Assembly (NCBI GenBank): GCA_010028225.1
Contig: RGOY01000011.1
Coordinates: 1 to 16,214, forward strand
Length of the DNA stretch: 16,214 bases
Direction of reading: 5' to 3'
DNA from: Actinomycetota bacterium
GTDB taxonomy: Bacteria > Actinomycetota > Actinomycetes > Nanopelagicales > Nanopelagicaceae
Part shown: positions 15,173 to 16,214 of the stretch, piece by piece
Numbering within the stretch: the first letter of the stretch is position 1
Layout of the letters: each line of letters opens with the position of its first letter
Notes under the pieces: generated by a model
The model's input: only the letters and a program-made list of their open reading frames with translations
What the model was told of the DNA's origin: nothing
Database searches by the model: none
Program-made: the position numbers and the translations under genes

Positions 15173-15178
15173 AGTTTA
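15173..15178 (-). promoter_or_regulatory. Possible -10 box for leaderless leuS
   Basis: TAAACT on the minus strand lies 8 nt before the leuS ATG at 15164, the spacing expected if transcription starts at the start codon. The -35 region is weak. An alternative is ordinary translation from the GGAAGG at about 15179-15184, although its 14-nt spacing is long. Confidence 0.35.
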
Positions 15179-15184
15179 CCTTCC

Positions 15185-16114
15185 TTACTTGCGCCAGGTG
15201 ACACCTGTCAGCGATTCGCTTACATGCCAGAGGTTTCTTGCGACTTGTTGATCATAAGCAGCAGATCGCGCTCTTGTGAATCGCGGATAGCCACGAACTT
15301 CGAGGAGACCATCAGGACCGATGAAACTTCCACCTTGAATCCCTTGGATTGTTGCCGCCGCAAGGGTTGGAAGTGCTCCTCGTGATGCGCTCTGTGCAAA
15401 GACGTTATTGACAAAGCCAATCGCTTTCAGCGCTCTCTTATCTCCCTTCATCTCGGGAGCGACATATTGCAAGTTAGTATTTGAATATCCGGGATGCACG
15501 ACCAGAGCGATGAATGGATAGTTCCTGCTCCTAGCTAGCCTTTCTAATTCGAATGTGAAGAGAATATTTGCAAACTTGCTGGCTCCGTAAGCCCGCCATG
15601 GCGCATATCCTTTTCGTACTCGATCGGCGATCATTCGATCCTCAATCTCGTCAATGCTTCCACCACCAAAGTCGCCCATTCGATGTGCAGTACTAGACAC
15701 GGTTACAACGCGTTCTTTGATTCGGTCTGAAATGAGGCCCGCAAAAGCGAACTGTCCAAGATGGTTGACTGCAATCTGCATCTCGAATCCATCAGAGGAA
15801 CTCGTAAAAGGAATTGCCATGATTCCTGCATTGAGGATGAGTACATCAATTTCTCCTACTTGCTTCGCTGCCTCTCGAACCGATTGGAGCGATGAGAAGT
15901 CCGCTTCAATCCAACTGACCCGCTCTCTTCCCAGCCTTGCAGTGACCTCCTCTGCCTTCTTAGGATTTCTGGCAGCGATAATTACTTCACCGCCTGCCCG
16001 AGCAATCTCACGTGCCGCTTCAAGTCCGATTCCACTGGTTGCGCCGGTGATTAAGAAGCGCTTACCACTTTGGTCGGTGATGTCCTTGGCTTGCCATCGA
16101 CTGGGGATACGCAT
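15185..16114 (-). CDS. Short-chain dehydrogenase/reductase (SDR), retinol-dehydrogenase-like
   Basis: The product is 309 aa, the length of the longer classical SDRs. The Rossmann nucleotide-binding motif is TGATSGIG (23-30), the structural motif is NAG (95-97), and the catalytic set is Asn117 (NHLG), Ser140 (VSS), Tyr176 and Lys180 (YGASK), with HPG (207-209) after it. The start region WQAKDITDQSGKRFLITG resembles the actinobacterial 'oxidoreductase' SDRs similar to retinol or protochlorophyllide reductases (xxWxxxDIPDQSGxxxxVTG). The residues AAR at 47-49 leave cofactor preference likely NADP(H), but the substrate cannot be read from sequence. ATG at 16114 has the strong site GGAGG 9 nt upstream. 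It is the first gene of the minus-strand run, divergent from the tRNA, and is followed after 20 nt by leuS; the association looks positional rather than functional. Confidence 0.88.
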   Translation of the reverse strand: MRIPSRWQAKDITDQSGKRFLITGATSGIGLEAAREIARAGGEVIIAARNPKKAEEVTARLGRERVSWIEADFSSLQSVREAAKQVGEIDVLILNAGIMAIPFTSSSDGFEMQIAVNHLGQFAFAGLISDRIKERVVTVSSTAHRMGDFGGGSIDEIEDRMIADRVRKGYAPWRAYGASKFANILFTFELERLARSRNYPFIALVVHPGYSNTNLQYVAPEMKGDKRALKAIGFVNNVFAQSASRGALPTLAAATIQGIQGGSFIGPDGLLEVRGYPRFTRARSAAYDQQVARNLWHVSESLTGVTWRK

Positions 16115-16123
16115 CTCTTCTTT

Positions 16124-16128
16124 CCTCC
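16124..16128 (-). promoter_or_regulatory. Ribosome-binding site of the SDR gene
   Basis: GGAGG on the minus strand, 9 nt before the ATG at 16114, is among the best Shine-Dalgarno matches in the window and fixes this start. The remaining 16129-16181 is an AT-rich divergent spacer that should hold promoters for both the SDR gene and the tRNA. Confidence 0.7.
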
Positions 16129-16162
16129 CAATTTAACTTCAAATTTTAATGACGGTTACGCT

Positions 16163-16170
16163 GATATAAG
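16163..16170 (+). promoter_or_regulatory. Possible -10 box of the tRNA gene
   Basis: GATATAAG on the plus strand contains TATA-like hexamers that end 12 nt before the tRNA 5' end at 16182, a suitable distance for a -10 element. No clear -35 box with normal spacing was seen. Confidence 0.3.
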
Positions 16171-16181
16171 GTGTGCCTCTC

Positions 16182-16214
16182 GGGGCTATAGCGCAGCTGG
16201 TAGCGCACCTGCAT
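16182..16214 (+). tRNA. tRNA, probably Ala(GGC), 5' part only
   Basis: The first 33 bases of a tRNA are present before the window ends. They fold as expected: acceptor 5' strand GGGGCTA, T8-A9, a perfect D-stem GCGC/GCGC around AGCTGGTA, position 26 A, then the anticodon 5' stem CCTGC and loop start AT. The anticodon is beyond the edge. GGGGCTA at the acceptor and CCTGCAT before the anticodon resemble bacterial tRNA-Ala(GGC), where the arm continues GGCATGCAGG. That a tRNA is here is well supported; the identity is inference. Confidence 0.85.

Noticed and set aside
15654..16136. 160-codon plus-strand ORF opposite the SDR gene
   Set aside because: Antisense to the fully conserved SDR Rossmann motifs; no domain recognised.
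1..16214. Defence system, mobile element, CRISPR or toxin-antitoxin locus
   Set aside because: All open frames on the minus strand belong to conserved housekeeping genes in standard actinobacterial order; no transposase, integrase, direct-repeat array or paired small ORFs were found.

Overview
This 16.2 kb window is a conserved housekeeping segment of an actinobacterial chromosome. The order of genes on the minus strand (leuS, comEA, comEC, holA, rpsT, lepA, hemW, hrcA, dnaJ, rsmE, HIT, phoH, ybeY, CNNM/HlyC-type membrane protein) is the order I know from Actinobacteria such as Streptomyces and Mycobacterium relatives. G+C is roughly half, far below Streptomyces. Genes are tightly packed, with stops and starts touching or overlapping. 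Together these suggest a small-genome actinobacterium, perhaps a freshwater planktonic (acI/Nanopelagicales-like) lineage. The lineage guess is inference from order, composition and density, not from a search.

Layout, read in the direction of transcription from right to left. At the far right a tRNA gene on the plus strand, probably tRNA-Ala(GGC), is cut by the window edge. It diverges from a short-chain dehydrogenase gene, which is followed by leuS (leucyl-tRNA synthetase). Next come comEA and comEC, a DNA-uptake pair, and holA (DNA polymerase III delta). A gap of about 100 bp with a possible promoter leads into rpsT (ribosomal protein S20) and lepA (EF4). A run with very short gaps follows: hemW, a DoxX-like membrane protein, hrcA, dnaJ, rsmE, a short HIT protein, phoH, ybeY and the first ~95 codons of a CNNM/CorC (DUF21) membrane protein, cut by the left edge.

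Most of the genes serve translation and its quality control (leuS, rpsT, lepA, rsmE, ybeY, tRNA), heat-shock control and folding (hrcA, dnaJ) and DNA handling (holA, comEA, comEC). The PhoH-YbeY-membrane protein block is a conserved RNA/ribosome-linked cluster. No mobile element, CRISPR array, toxin-antitoxin pair, prophage gene or defence system was found, and no gene-free stretch exceeds about 100 bp.

I see no new multi-gene system. The points worth a second look are small: an apparent N-terminal extension of ComEC with no ordinary start codon; a HIT protein that lacks the usual N-terminus, starts at TTG inside rsmE and has no internal Met; -10-like motifs 7-8 nt upstream of phoH, the DoxX-like gene and leuS that suggest leaderless transcripts; a hairpin between the ribosome-binding site and start of lepA; an in-frame 15-bp repeat in comEA; and no visible CIRCE operator near hrcA.
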